Below are positions 12,501 to 24,500 of a stretch of DNA of 64,000 bases, in pieces. Position numbers and translations under genes: made by a program. This stretch comes from Trichostrongylus colubriformis (lineage: Eukaryota > Nematoda > Chromadorea > Rhabditida > Trichostrongylidae). Each line of letters starts with the position of its first letter. Position 1 is the first letter of the stretch. The DNA lies in assembly GCA_963978905.1 (NCBI GenBank), contig OZ022256.1, positions 33,939,426 to 34,003,425 on the forward strand, read 5' to 3'. The notes under the pieces were generated by a model. That model ran no database searches. It was not told where the DNA came from and saw only the letters and a program-made list of their open reading frames with translations.

Positions 12501-15500
12501 ATGGGCCGCTGTACTGTCAGCAGGTCCTTGTGCAAACGAAAGCTGAAGCAGAAATGCGTCGGGAAATCCGTAAGGAACAAAGAAGAGCCAAAAAGGAATT
12601 GAATCGGTCGGTGATTCCTGGTTCTTCTCTGCAAATAGTTTCTCGTTCATGGAACACACGAATCACTAGCGTCTTTAGGCGCTATATTACTGTGTGTCAG
12701 ACTGTGTTTTCAGCATACATCATGTATTCGGCGATGAGGAGAAATTGGAGCTTGAACTTGCACAGCGAGAGATACTGCGAATGCGGTAGATGCTTCAAAT
12801 TTTGTATTGTTAAAGTGTAGTCCTCTCAGCACATGTTTGATGCTCTCTTTACGTTGCAAGTTCGTCTCAATGTTATATACATTTGTTAGCCAAATCGAGA
12901 TGGAGCAGCTCAAATGGACCCCAACAATTAAAAGTTCGAATCGACCGCGAGAAATATATCCATTCGTATTTGATGCCTGTATTGACAGTGGATCAGCAAT
13001 GATAACAATCAATGGAATGAAGGTGATTTTCATCCTACTCAGTAATCAGGGCTGTGGGTGCGTCTTAAAATGGGAATTTTCCAGTATGCTTTACCAGAGG
13101 GTTCCGTCAGAGGAAGCTTCCGCACACATGAAGAAGTTGAAGTACCGCCTATGAACAGAAGCTCTATAGGAGACGTTCATCATGTTTTCTTGAAGGATAT
13201 GGACGACGTTAGTTTCGCTTCTTGTCTCTGGAAATTCGCAAGTAACGACATGGTTGATTTGTTCTAGCTGGGTCAGCTCGGATTCCAAGGGATCGAAAAG
13301 CTCAATGTCATTCAGTCTATTGTATTCGAACAAGCCTATAAAACAAAAGAGAATCTACTAATTTGTGCACCAACCGGAGCAGGTACGTCCATTTGTTGAA
13401 TTTCACCTTTACGGAAATGTGATACTGAATGTATGCTCAAGTGGCTAGATTAATCTGAATATATAAACTTGAATGTCTGTATGGCAGTTTTTCGCTTGGC
13501 TGAAAATTCACTGTTAGAAGGGTTCGGTAAATACTTCGTTTTGTGAGAGAAGCGTTCAAGTAGACAAATGATGACGTTTCGCAGCGAAGGGGTTCCAGAA
13601 TAGACGAAGCTTGGCCTGAAGGATATTCTACACGTGCCTCCGTTGTAGATGGGCGAGTCTAGTTTTTTTATTATCCAGTCACCACAGCGCTGGACTTGAG
13701 CTCCGTTGATTGATAACTGGGGTTGATAGGGAGTTGATAGCTGCCGTGGTGCAGACGTGCACCTCTAAAAGAACTCCCAGAATGAGGACCACGTAATGCC
13801 GATTTGTGGGAGGTTTTACGGGTCTACTGTCACTGTCAGACCAGGCACATCCGTTTCAATTTCTAACGTCGAGTGTGGCGTATGACCACATAATCGCGCA
13901 AATTGTGTTTCGAGTACAACGAGAGCGAGTGTTCAGGAAGAGGAAATGTTTACTATGAATGAATTCTAAAGGGTCCAAAGAGAGTGGGTTTTGCTCTTTT
14001 AAGAACCATAGCTGGCAGACTTTGGGGGTTGGCCCTCCCACAGTCCAGTTGTGGCTCTGTTCTTGGGGTCTGAGGGGAGCGGGTTTGCAGTTTTCCAAGA
14101 ACCGTAGTCGGCAGACCTTCGTGGGCTGGCCCTCCCGCAATCGAACTTTGGCTTTGTAACACTGCCGCGTATCAAGGACTCCGACTGCTACTCGGCAATA
14201 TACAGTGTGCCCAGAAAGTAAAGGTCCAAAGGATTGCGGCCTATAGTCAAGATGCGACGTTTCGAGAAAAAATACAGAACTCATCACATATTCGATATAT
14301 CGAGAGACAATGAAGGTGAAGTTTTCAGTGTGATTAGTTTTGAGAATGTTTTGTTGAACTTGCAGGTAAAACGAACATAGCGATGCTATGCGTCCTGAAC
14401 ACTATTCACGAACATCGAATGCTGAACGGTGAAATTGCGAAGGATGATTTTAAGGTTCTCCTTAGTTTTCTCACCACAGATTTAAAAAACGGGCAATAAT
14501 TGTTCAGGTAGGATTACACATGTATTAACTCCCCAATAACCACCGCGTCACTTTCAAACATTCAGTTTTAACAAATCTTCTTTGAATCTTTGTTTGGAAC
14601 CGCCTTCAGTTTTCTTTTCGGGCTATCGAACCGTGGTGACCAGTACAATAATATTCGTGAAAGATATGGATAGGGCCAAAAAGTATCCACCGTTTTGCAT
14701 TGCCTAACTTTGGCAGATCGTAATTCCTCTCACCATCTGACACAGTTGATTGTAACGAAACAAAAACCGTCAGATTCAGCAACATTTTCTTCTTATTTGC
14801 ACTGCAGATCCATTGAAGGCGATTTTGACATCCTTCTCTTCTTGGAACCATATCTCCTCAGGCAGATGCTATGGAGTGCCAAATAAGTAGTAATCCTCGT
14901 AGGACACATCCTAGCCCCACAATGAATAAAGCAGAACCTCCGCTCCTTGTTTTGTGCAGCTTATGGATAACTCACCTTCGGATGTGGGGGTTTTGACGAC
15001 ACCGCGGGAAGTGCTTTGGACTCACCTGTTCAGCGGAGGCGAGCGTATTTCTGGTGAACTTTGGCCGGCTTTTCATGGAAAGTTTGCACTGCTATGTAAA
15101 AGACTCGTTCGCAGAATTTTGGTAGTCTACCCTTACGGCGGCCATGAAAAAGTGACCAAAGCATGCATCATTTTGGACCATTGTATGTCTTTGGGTAAAC
15201 TTGTAAGGCCCTCCTGTTATGGCGACATTCCTCCATACTAGTCGTGTTTTTCCTTGTTAACTGCGACGTATTTCCCAGAAGCCCTGAGGCATCTTGTGCC
15301 GCCACCCAAAAATCCTACTTTTCTGTGGTTTGTGAAAAGAGCTGGATTAGCGTGCAGTAATACCCGAACAATCGGGAAAGTCGCGAAATTTACTGTTGAA
15401 AAATCAAGGTGAAATAGTCGATGTGAAAAACGGCGGGAACCTCCTGTCCAACCTAATAACAATGAGTATTCAACTCGGGAACACCCAGCTTTGATCGATC

Positions 15501-18500
15501 TCGAGGGTTGCATGTCAGTCATCTTTTAATTCTTTCAGATTATTTATATTGCTCCAATGAAGGCTTTAGCTACTGAAATGACAGCAAGCTTTGGCAAGCG
15601 GCTGGCTCCGTTGGGTATTCAAGTCAGGGAGCTCACTGGAGATACCACTCTTTCTAAAAAAGAAGTCTCTGAGACACAGGTAGTGACATTCTTACATTGA
15701 AAGAGATTAAAGTCGCCGTTCATGTGTCTCTTGCTCTGCAATTCAATTATCTACTGCTTGATTGTTTTTATTCCTAAACTCTTAGGATGCTCTTTGATTC
15801 TGCTTCGAGCATCTTATATCATGAAGTGTGTAGGATCTGTAGGCTTCAAAAGAATTTCGTTGCTCGACAGGACCATCCCTCTTCGTAAGAAGTTTAGGTC
15901 CCATGCTGACGGGAGTAGTTGTCAATCCGGTTGAGCGATTGCTCCATCTCTTCTGGAATGAGCCCTCTCGTTGTGAGCGAGTCAGCCAAATTTCTCTTCT
16001 TTTCTGTCACCATGTTCCTCTTCTTTTCTTTGCTCACCGGTTGTCAGTCCTTACATTCAGTCCGCAATTTGGGAACTGCTATTTGACGACATAAGAGTTA
16101 TAACTTTGGCACTATGGAAGTAAGAATACTAAATGCAGCAACAATGGAGTAGAGGAAGAACGGAATGAAAAGGTCAGGACCAAGAGAATTATAACCATCT
16201 CCTACAACGGAACTCCGGAGAGGACGTGCTCTCGCACCTTCCGCTCCACTGAAAGGGGTGATGCAGCGATGGGGATAAATAAAGGAATCACGCACGGAAA
16301 AGCAAGTTTCTCTTCCACCCAAATACATGTTGTATTTGCGTAATAGGGGTCGCATGCAAAGTTCCACTCAAAAAAACATGGGAGTTGGGCTAATATACAG
16401 CTCCTCAAAGTGGTGGCCGAAGAGCAGTTCTCAGTCAGAGTAAAGGCCCACCCAGTCCGCGGTCGGAGACGGAGAGAGGGACTGTTTGCGTGATTTTCGG
16501 TTCTCACTATCTCCTACGTAGTGTCCACTTACTCTGGGGCCCGCCTTCTCGACCACCACTTTGAGCATTTGTATCTTACGAGGAAGGTCTTCCAACTCAT
16601 GACGCGCTTCTTGAAAGCTGTTTTTTGCATGTATGGGGGTACGTACAAGAATCTATAAGTGATGTCCATTTTTGCTGCGCGGCCCTACAAATGCCAAAAA
16701 CGGGGTTGATGGTTCGATCCCCACTGAGGACAAATTTTTGCAAAATTTAGATTTTCAGTTTTCGGACTCGTAAACATTCGAATATGAAGATTAAGTGCAG
16801 TAATCACATTTAGAACTCCGAACTGCCCTCTAATGCCAGTTTTCAGCAAGTTTGACAGTCCAATTTTTGAGCTTTTCGGCGCTCATAGCGCACGAACGAA
16901 GCGTTTTTGCGCGAAACGGATTTGATATTCGTGTTCAGGAGGTCGAACTACCCCTAGGGGTACGTTTCCAGCCCAATCGAGATTTTGACCCAAATTCGAA
17001 AATTTGAGCTGGGCATTGGTATAACCTTGAACTGCACGTTCAACGAAGAGACGAAGGTATCACTTGTCATGAAATTCTGACTACTGCACTTGCTTGGTGC
17101 TTGATAGCTGAAATTATAGCGACATGCATCCATGCTGTGCATATTCCATTGATTGTCATCGATTTTGTGGGTTACTCACTTCTACAAGTAGAAAGCGCTC
17201 CATGTATCCATGACCACACATATTTCTTGAAGTTAGGGTCAAAATTCGGAATTGGCTAGAAATGTGTCCCCAAGGGTAGTTTGACCCCCTGAACACGGAT
17301 ATGACACTCATCTTGTCGCGAATTTCGAGCGGTACAGGCCCTTTCGTGTCCAAAAAGGTCACATCACCAAATTCACTGAGAATTCGTAATAGAGTCATTT
17401 TGGCATGCTGTCAACGAAAATCGTAGTCATTTGGCATAAACACACATATTTGAAGACGAAAAAGTGAATGCAAAAAAAATGCAAAACTTCGGCAGTGGGG
17501 GATTCGAACCACCAACCCAACACTTCATCCGTTTGAGAGTCCATCGTCGTATCCAGTAGGCCACCAGCTTGCCGCACTTTCCAAGCATCGGGTAGCCGTT
17601 ATGAGACTGCTGCGCACTTTTAGTACATGGTGGAGATAAGATTTCATTTTTTTCCGTATTTGACTTTTTTCGGATGTGAAATAGAAGAACACCTTTGGAT
17701 CTGCACAAGATCAAAGTTGCAATGAGGATGCGTTACTATGAGTGGGTTAAAATCGCCTTTTTGAAAAAAATTTTCTTTACTCCTTTTTTGGCAATTGTAG
17801 GGCCGCGCAGCAAAAATGGAAGTCAGTTATATGTTTCACGTAGATACCTCCATATAATGGAGAAAGCCGTTTTCCGAAAGCGCGTCATGACCTGAAAGAC
17901 CTCCCTTGTTAGCCGAATTCTAATTTTTTTTCGCACGAAACTTTGCATACGGCCCTTATCGGACAAATACATTATAAATACATGGGTTGCAGAGAAACTA
18001 ATTTTTTTCCTCTAAGCGAGCTACACGTAAACGTTGCTCCGCTATCCACAGCTACCCCGTCGTCGGCACCCACTCGACCAAAACGCACGTTGAAGAACCT
18101 GGTCGTGGATAAGGAACACGAGATGAGCTTTGCAACTCGAATTTCGCCACAGGTTAGAGCTAGATACTGCTCTTTTAATTCATGGAGAACACATGCATCC
18201 TCAGCACTGTTGAATGACCTCACTACTCCTAATGGTTCTAAAAGACACCAGAAGGAGTAAATTCGGCACACTGTGGAATATAATAGTAGATGTGTTCAGC
18301 AATGTAGTAGCAGAGAAAGAACGACATAAAACCGCAAAAAAAACCGAGGAATAGAAACCCGAAAGCCCCTCTTCTCTCTCTCGTCATCTGCGTCATTAGC
18401 CGGGAGTGGACTGAAGACAGGTCAGAGTCTGAACCAGCCTGCCGCGATCGTTGCCCCACCCCTCCACAGCGACTTCCCCGGCCGCATAACCGCATAACGG

Positions 18501-21500
18501 CATGCCGAGCTGCGGGGTCGTTATAAGACCCCAAGCCGCGTTTTTTCAAAGCGATTTTCGCCACATGTGACCTCCTCTGAAGCAGAAGCTACGTCTTCAA
18601 ACAACATCTACTCCCAGATCTCAGTTTTCCCTCACCCCTCCTGGTGCCTTTAGAGGCACACTAAGCGACAAGAGATCAGCTGACTAACTTACTGGGGCAG
18701 ATAGATGCTCGGGTGACTGTCCTGGCTTTATCCTTTTGGCGCCGCCACAGTACCTCCTCACGGCGTCAAGTCCTCTCGAATCCTCTCTGATCCCGCCCAC
18801 CCCCTCTAACCACTCCTGACATTGGACAGAGCATCTTCTAACGTGGCGTATGCAAAGCAGACATGCAAGCGGTTGCGATAAGATGAGATTAGCCACAAAC
18901 CTCTATGATCAAGGTAACGTCAGCAGGGCGATACAAGTGATATCGTTGAGTTGTGAGTAATATTATCGTTATAGTTCGTTATATTAGTGATAGTTCCTTA
19001 ATCATCGAGCGGAAATTCGTTCATTGTTTTTTAGCGAGTTAAGGGTCCTGCTTTCAGTAATGGTTGCGGTTGCGCCACAATTTACCGCGTAATGATGCTT
19101 CAAGGCAATGGATTCCAGTGAAGAAGGACGGTAAAAATGGATTGTAAAATCCGAGCAATCAGACCTCACAGTCGCGTTCATTCTCGCCGAGGGCATATTT
19201 TCTCTCATCCTGCTTCACTGACGTATCGATGTGGAACCACCTTTCTGATGCGTAACGGCGCAGAGCACCGCATGGCTTGCGCGCGTGTAGGCGCAATCGC
19301 AGAGGGATCGGCAATGGTGCGTAGAACCTTTTTAAGTCCTTTGGACCAGGTCATCCATCTCACTCCACGTGCAAACTGCTTGAATCTCTCGTTTACATCA
19401 TATCATAAGTGATTTTAACACTTTTGAATGACCACATTATCGTTCCCACTGCTCCCAACGGATGGTAGAACGTAGCAATCTCACTTAATGTTTTAATCTG
19501 TTTTCGTGGTACAAAACAGCTTCAGAAGATACCGTATACGATTTTTTTGCCAGTGCGACTCTTTGGAATGCTTTTAGGAGTCCTACATCCAACAGTCTTT
19601 GAAGAAATTTTCTTGTTTTTAACTTTCTCTTTAATTTTGAAACAGTCATTTAGATGCTCGTGTTGACGCCCGAGAAGTGGGACGTTGTCACGAGAAAAGG
19701 AGCGAGCGATAATTCCTTAACATCTCTTGTTAGACTGTTGATAATTGACGAAGTTCGTATGTCTCCCTATTTCTTTACTGCCTAAGTAGTGTCCTTAATC
19801 AGTACAACTCCCTTCTAGGTGCATTTGTTGCACGATGATAGAGGGCCGGTTATTGAAACGATTGTTGCCAGAACACTTAGACAGGTCGGTCTTTTCGAGT
19901 TTTTATTTCCAGTAGAGAAATACAGAAGTATCGCCTTTTACCCCTTTACATTCTACATATGAAGCTTTTAGGTGGAAATGTCACAAACTGGAATTCGCAT
20001 TGTTGGCTTGTCGGCGACATTGCCAAATTACGTGGACGTTGCTCGGTTTTTGCGAGTGAATCCCTACAAGGGTCTTTTCTACTTTGACGGGCGTTTCCGA
20101 CCTGTGCCGCTCACGCAAAAGTACGTACTCTCTGTACCATTTCTAGAAATACCTAAAAAAGTCCCCTTTTCGGAATGGAGGGAGCTTCCGTCCACGAGGG
20201 GTGGGGGGAACATTGAAGGAATCCTGGACTAACCTGAAAGTGTTCAATTCTTCTGACAAGCAAGCATACGTACTTAGCAATTTCATTGATATCGCAGTTA
20301 GAGATCGCCTTAAGGTGAGATGGAGGCACTGAATAAAATCGGATAGTAAATGGCTGTCGAAGCAGTGAATAAAGCTTTTGTCACTCTTTCTGTCACGAGT
20401 TTTTGCCTTCGATCTTGAGGAATATGGATGGTAGCTGAGATCTAGGGATCAACCGAGAGTTATTTGTAGCTTCATACACTGTTGTTTATGTTTATAGATT
20501 TTCCTAAATATTTTGCGGTTTCAAAATCGCCGTGATCATTAACAAGGTACCGTAATCGCTGCTGAATTCTCGTAGAGGAAACCGAAAATCAGTAACCACT
20601 CCATTTTCTAAGGGGAGTACTCGAGAACTGATCCAAAACCTCTAAAAGTGAATTTTGACAAGTGAGCAGTGAGCAAACAGCTGGTATTGAACAGGCTCGG
20701 CTTCTTCAATACGAGCTGTTTCGTGACCTATAATCCATGTTATTGTATAGGGACTTAAATAGTGGGTCGCTGATGTAGTGTTACTCAACAGATTCATCGG
20801 CATCAAGAAAGTCGGAGGTGTGCGAGAAGTTCAGGATACAATGAATGAGGTTTGCTACGATGAGGTTCTCAGTTATGTCAAGCAAGGACACCAAGTTCTG
20901 GTGGGTGTCTGGACTTTCGCTCGTTCAATACAAGCTGTGTCACGATCCCTAGGCCATGTGATTGTTTTCAGGTATTCGTACATGCTCGCAATGCAACCGC
21001 TTCTTTAGCCCAAGCGTTTCGAGAAAGAGCGGCTCAGTTGGTTTGTTTTGATGCGTTGGTTGACCTCGCACTACAAGGGAGATATGCTAGCATGCTGAAA
21101 CACTCATCTCATAGGTGTTCAAAGACCTTATAAGGAGTTTCCATGCTCGGTCTTCATAAAACCTGGGAATGATTCAAAGAATAATTTCCTGAGGATTATT
21201 GAAGAAGATTATTGAAAATTAAAGGTTTAAAGATCTAATGATTTGTCACTCCATTACTCTTCGCCAACTAGGTTTGCTATGGAACGGATTCAGTGGTCGA
21301 CGTCTCGAACGAAACGTCGTTATCAAGACCTAAACGTCCAGAGCTCCCAATCTATAGCTTATGCGGTAAAGAGCCCTGCTTCTTCTTGTCTCGAACCCTT
21401 TTTCAATTCTTCAACTCGAAAATGGCTAGTGAAGGAATTAACCTTCGTCATTCTACTATTGAGTTCTGAAGCGGACTGGAAGCTCTCTGGTGAAATAGAG

Positions 21501-24500
21501 AGGGTTGGCTCTCCCACTGAACTATTTTCAAGTTGAAGGTTTAGAAGAGGGTTGAAGACAAAAAGGAGAGGGTGGAAGGGCGCTTCTGGCTCGTATAATT
21601 AGTGCCGTAAGAGTGTTAAAAATCGCGTGAAAACGCGTTTTCACGTTTTTTTTAATCATTTTCCGCCGTAACTCGATTGATTATTATTTTTATAGTAATT
21701 GTATGTGTTTTCGAAAACAGCTTCCCGCTCTACAAGATGTTGCATATAGTCAAGCAATTTGTCGCAAAAAGCGTGTATAGTTAGTCAGTCTGTAGCGAAA
21801 AACGATAAAAGAAACTTTTAGGCTTAACTATGCCTATTGCCTTGCGTGGCGGGAGCCGTGACGCGAACCTTCTCTCGCGATGGCACACACCCCTACTTAC
21901 GCTTTTCCACCCTAACCTATTGGTACGTATCTGCGTGGTCTGAGGCACTGTTGCGGCTTAATTCGGAACAAACAGAAACTTAATATGGGAGTCACTGTAA
22001 CAAGAATAGTGTGCTTCATTTCAAATTTTTTTATTTCAGGGGCACATGGATCTGTTCGTTCCGCAATCAGTCGGCACAAAAGCTTACATTACATCAGAAA
22101 AATCGGTAGATGCAGCATCTTGGTCTTAGTCCTATCGACGATGAGTAGATTTTCAGGTACAAGCATCGCGGAACCACAAACTGTTCGAGTTCTTCCGATT
22201 TGGCTTTGGGGTACATCATGCCGGTCTTGTACGACATGATCGTCTCTTGATGGAGAAAGTTTTTCATCAAGGGCATATAATGGTTAGGATTCGGATGAAG
22301 CATCTCTCCTCTTTCTTGCGCTATATTTCTTCTTTTCAGGTTCTCTTCTGTACTGCAACCCTCGCCTGGGGTGTGAACTTACCTGCGCACGCTGTGGTCA
22401 TTCGTGTAAGGCGCCTTTTGAACTTGTAATGCTCCTGCATTCCCCTTGGCCACTGAAAGCAATTTTTGAAGGGTACTGAGGTTTTCGATGCTGAAAAGGG
22501 ACAATTTGGTGATCTAGGAGTGTTAGACGTTCAACAAATTTTCGGACGTGCTGGCCGTCCACAATTCGAAAACGAAGGGCATGGTGAGCATGCAATAATT
22601 GTTGATTCAGAGAAATGGATATGTTGATCTGGTTCATTTTTGAATTGAAAATAAGATGCTAAATATTGCGTGTGCTAATGAAAGGAACCAGTGAACGCCA
22701 AATCTCGAAAAATAGAGTGCCTGTCCTACCTGTTTGTTTTTGAAGTGGACGTATTTTCTGGAGAGCCTCATCATTAATAACGGAATCGTCCACAGAAAAA
22801 TGAGTTTTTCTGTTACCCAGATATTTATGTTGTGTTTGCCTAATATGGCCGCATGAAAGGTTTCCCTCGAAAAATGTGAATCCGGCTAAAATACAGCACT
22901 TCAGAGTCTCGGCCGGGTGGGCAGGGCCACCGAGCAAGTGTCCACCCCGTCGTCCGACGCATTGTAAGAACAGTAAGTAACGTAACAGTGCGGCGAACAA
23001 CGGGACGAGGCTTTTACTTGAATGCCCCGCCCACCCGGCCAAGAATTTTGGAGCTGTATCTTGGCCGAGTTCTCACTTTTTCGTGTGAAACTTTGCATGT
23101 GGCATGGTGATAAAGAAACTAATTCTCCCGTGGACGATCATTTTGAAACTACGTCACACCTCGAGCGTGTGACGATTATATGGAGCACATGACGCCTAAA
23201 TTGCTTCGATTCTTCTGTAGTAGACAGTTTCAACCACTTTTTTTAGAATTATCGGATCCGCTGCATTCTATAATATCTTCTTCCTGAACGTGAGTTTTTA
23301 GGTATCATCATAACAACGCAGAACAAATTGGACAAATACCTCGGCATGCTTATTCGTCAGGCACCGATAGAAAGCCAGTTTTTCAAAAGAATTCATGACA
23401 ATATGAATGCGGAAATATCTCTAGGTATGAGAATTTCGTTTGCGTAAGGGGGTTGCAGAGAAAACCTGGCATTACTTTCTTGAATAGTAGAAGGGCAGGT
23501 CGATATTCAGCATCCAGCCCATCATTCTTTATTAGGTACCGTGTCAAATGTCGCTGAAGCTGTGGAATGGCTCACTTATACATACTACTATACTAGGGCG
23601 ACGCAGAATCCCATTGCGTATGGCTTACCTCACGCTATACTTGACAAGGTATGTTCGGTGCATTGCCCACTTGAAGGCACGCCACGCGATAATCTGATTA
23701 GTGGTTCACTTTCTTGAGGCAAGTCAGTCCTTGGATGATTGCTCAGGCTTCACTTTGCTGCAGCTGCACGGTGTACCCTCATGGCGGTGTGTCTGCTCGA
23801 ACACAACCGAGCCACGCCTACCTAACCGAATCACACCTGATTTTTGACGAATGATTTCCAGTGTGGAAGCTGCTATCATCATCGAAGTGGCTGTTCTATC
23901 AAGTTATCTTCTCTTATTACAAGTTTCCTTCTCCATGTGAGCGCCATGTCAGAGATTGGTTTATCTAAGGCTAGCTGTGTGTAGTTAGGTGGGCGTGGCT
24001 CGGTTGTGTTCAAGTAGACCCCACACCGTGAAGGTGCACCGTGCAGCCGCATTAAAGGTGGAGCGTGAGCAGTTCACCCAAGACCTATTTGCATCAAAAA
24101 ATAAGTCGCTGATATGATTATCGCTTGGTGTACTCTTAACTTGCGATTTTTGCGCCATCCTTGACCCTAAGGCTGTCGTCTTATGATTCTATCACCAGAA
24201 AGGGGTTCCAAGTTTCCATGGAACTTCGAAATGATAGCGAAGTGGGTCGGTAGGGTATCGAATGCTAATCACGAAGGAGAGAACGAAATTTGCCTGTGAT
24301 GATTCAGTGATCGAGGGGGGGGGGCTCATATTGGCGTGACTCACCAAAAGGTCCCTCACAATCCCTCGAGCAAGAGTTCAACCACTGAGTCGCGGCGAAC
24401 GTTAAGTCGCGTTCTTACTTGTGCCGGCAGGGCATAACTATGCTCACAGGCAGCGAGGCAAAGTGATACGGAGGAGGTGCAGGACGACGCAGGCAACGAA

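Larger units (their letters stand above)
3515..12520 (+). other. ASCC3 intron 9 (9.0 kb), repeat-rich
   Basis: It lies between the GTTTGA donor after APEK and the CTGTCAG acceptor before exon 10. No conserved exon was recognised inside. It contains a 128-bp palindromic element (6491-6618), a ~390-bp inverted repeat (7790-8178), a forward copy of a dispersed repeat (8862-9050), a 695-bp AT/GCGG-rich inverted-repeat element (9325-10019), and GTCTGTCTGT/GATAAGG repeats (10620-10960 forward, 11870-12080 reverse). The stretches 3515-6490 and 6620-7790 hold only short uninformative ORFs; I see nothing I can name there. A GC-rich patch at 11170-11330 gives a 104-residue ORF without a recognisable domain. 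Confidence 0.8.
16277..18030. mobile_element. Dispersed inverted-repeat element 'A', copy 1 (interrupted)
   Basis: The outer parts match the copies at 22778-23143 and 31518-32190: left side with AAATACATGTTGTATTTGCG and GGTCGCATGCAAAGTT, right side with GCACGAAACTTTGCATACGG and ACAAATACATTATAAATAC. These are inverted relative to each other, as expected for a long inverted-repeat MITE of ~370-430 bp. This copy is split at TTA 16576-16578 by the foldback element. Confidence 0.7.
15680..19653 (+). other. ASCC3 intron 16 (4.0 kb) with nested transposons
   Basis: It separates the ELTGD/SETQ exon from the [10 protein letters not shown] exon. It contains a dispersed repeat 'A' (about 16277-18030) split by a 1330-bp foldback (16579-17908), then a copy of dispersed repeat 'P' (18225-18640). 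I see no recognisable feature at 15680-16270 or 18650-19650. Confidence 0.8.
13268..20120 (+). other. ASCC3 exons 14-19: cassette 1 RecA1 domain
   Basis: Exons 13268-13382, 14366-14454, 15539-15679, 19654-19752, 19819-19884 and 19972-20120. Exon 14 has the Q-motif region ([17 protein letters not shown]) and ends inside Walker A, so the P-loop APTGAGKT is split by a 983-bp intron. Exon 15 begins KTNIAM. Exon 16 has [12 protein letters not shown] and ELTGD. Exon 17 has [10 protein letters not shown] and ends at DE; exon 18 completes [13 protein letters not shown]. Exon 19 has [16 protein letters not shown] and [10 protein letters not shown]. All catalytic motifs are present. Confidence 0.95.
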
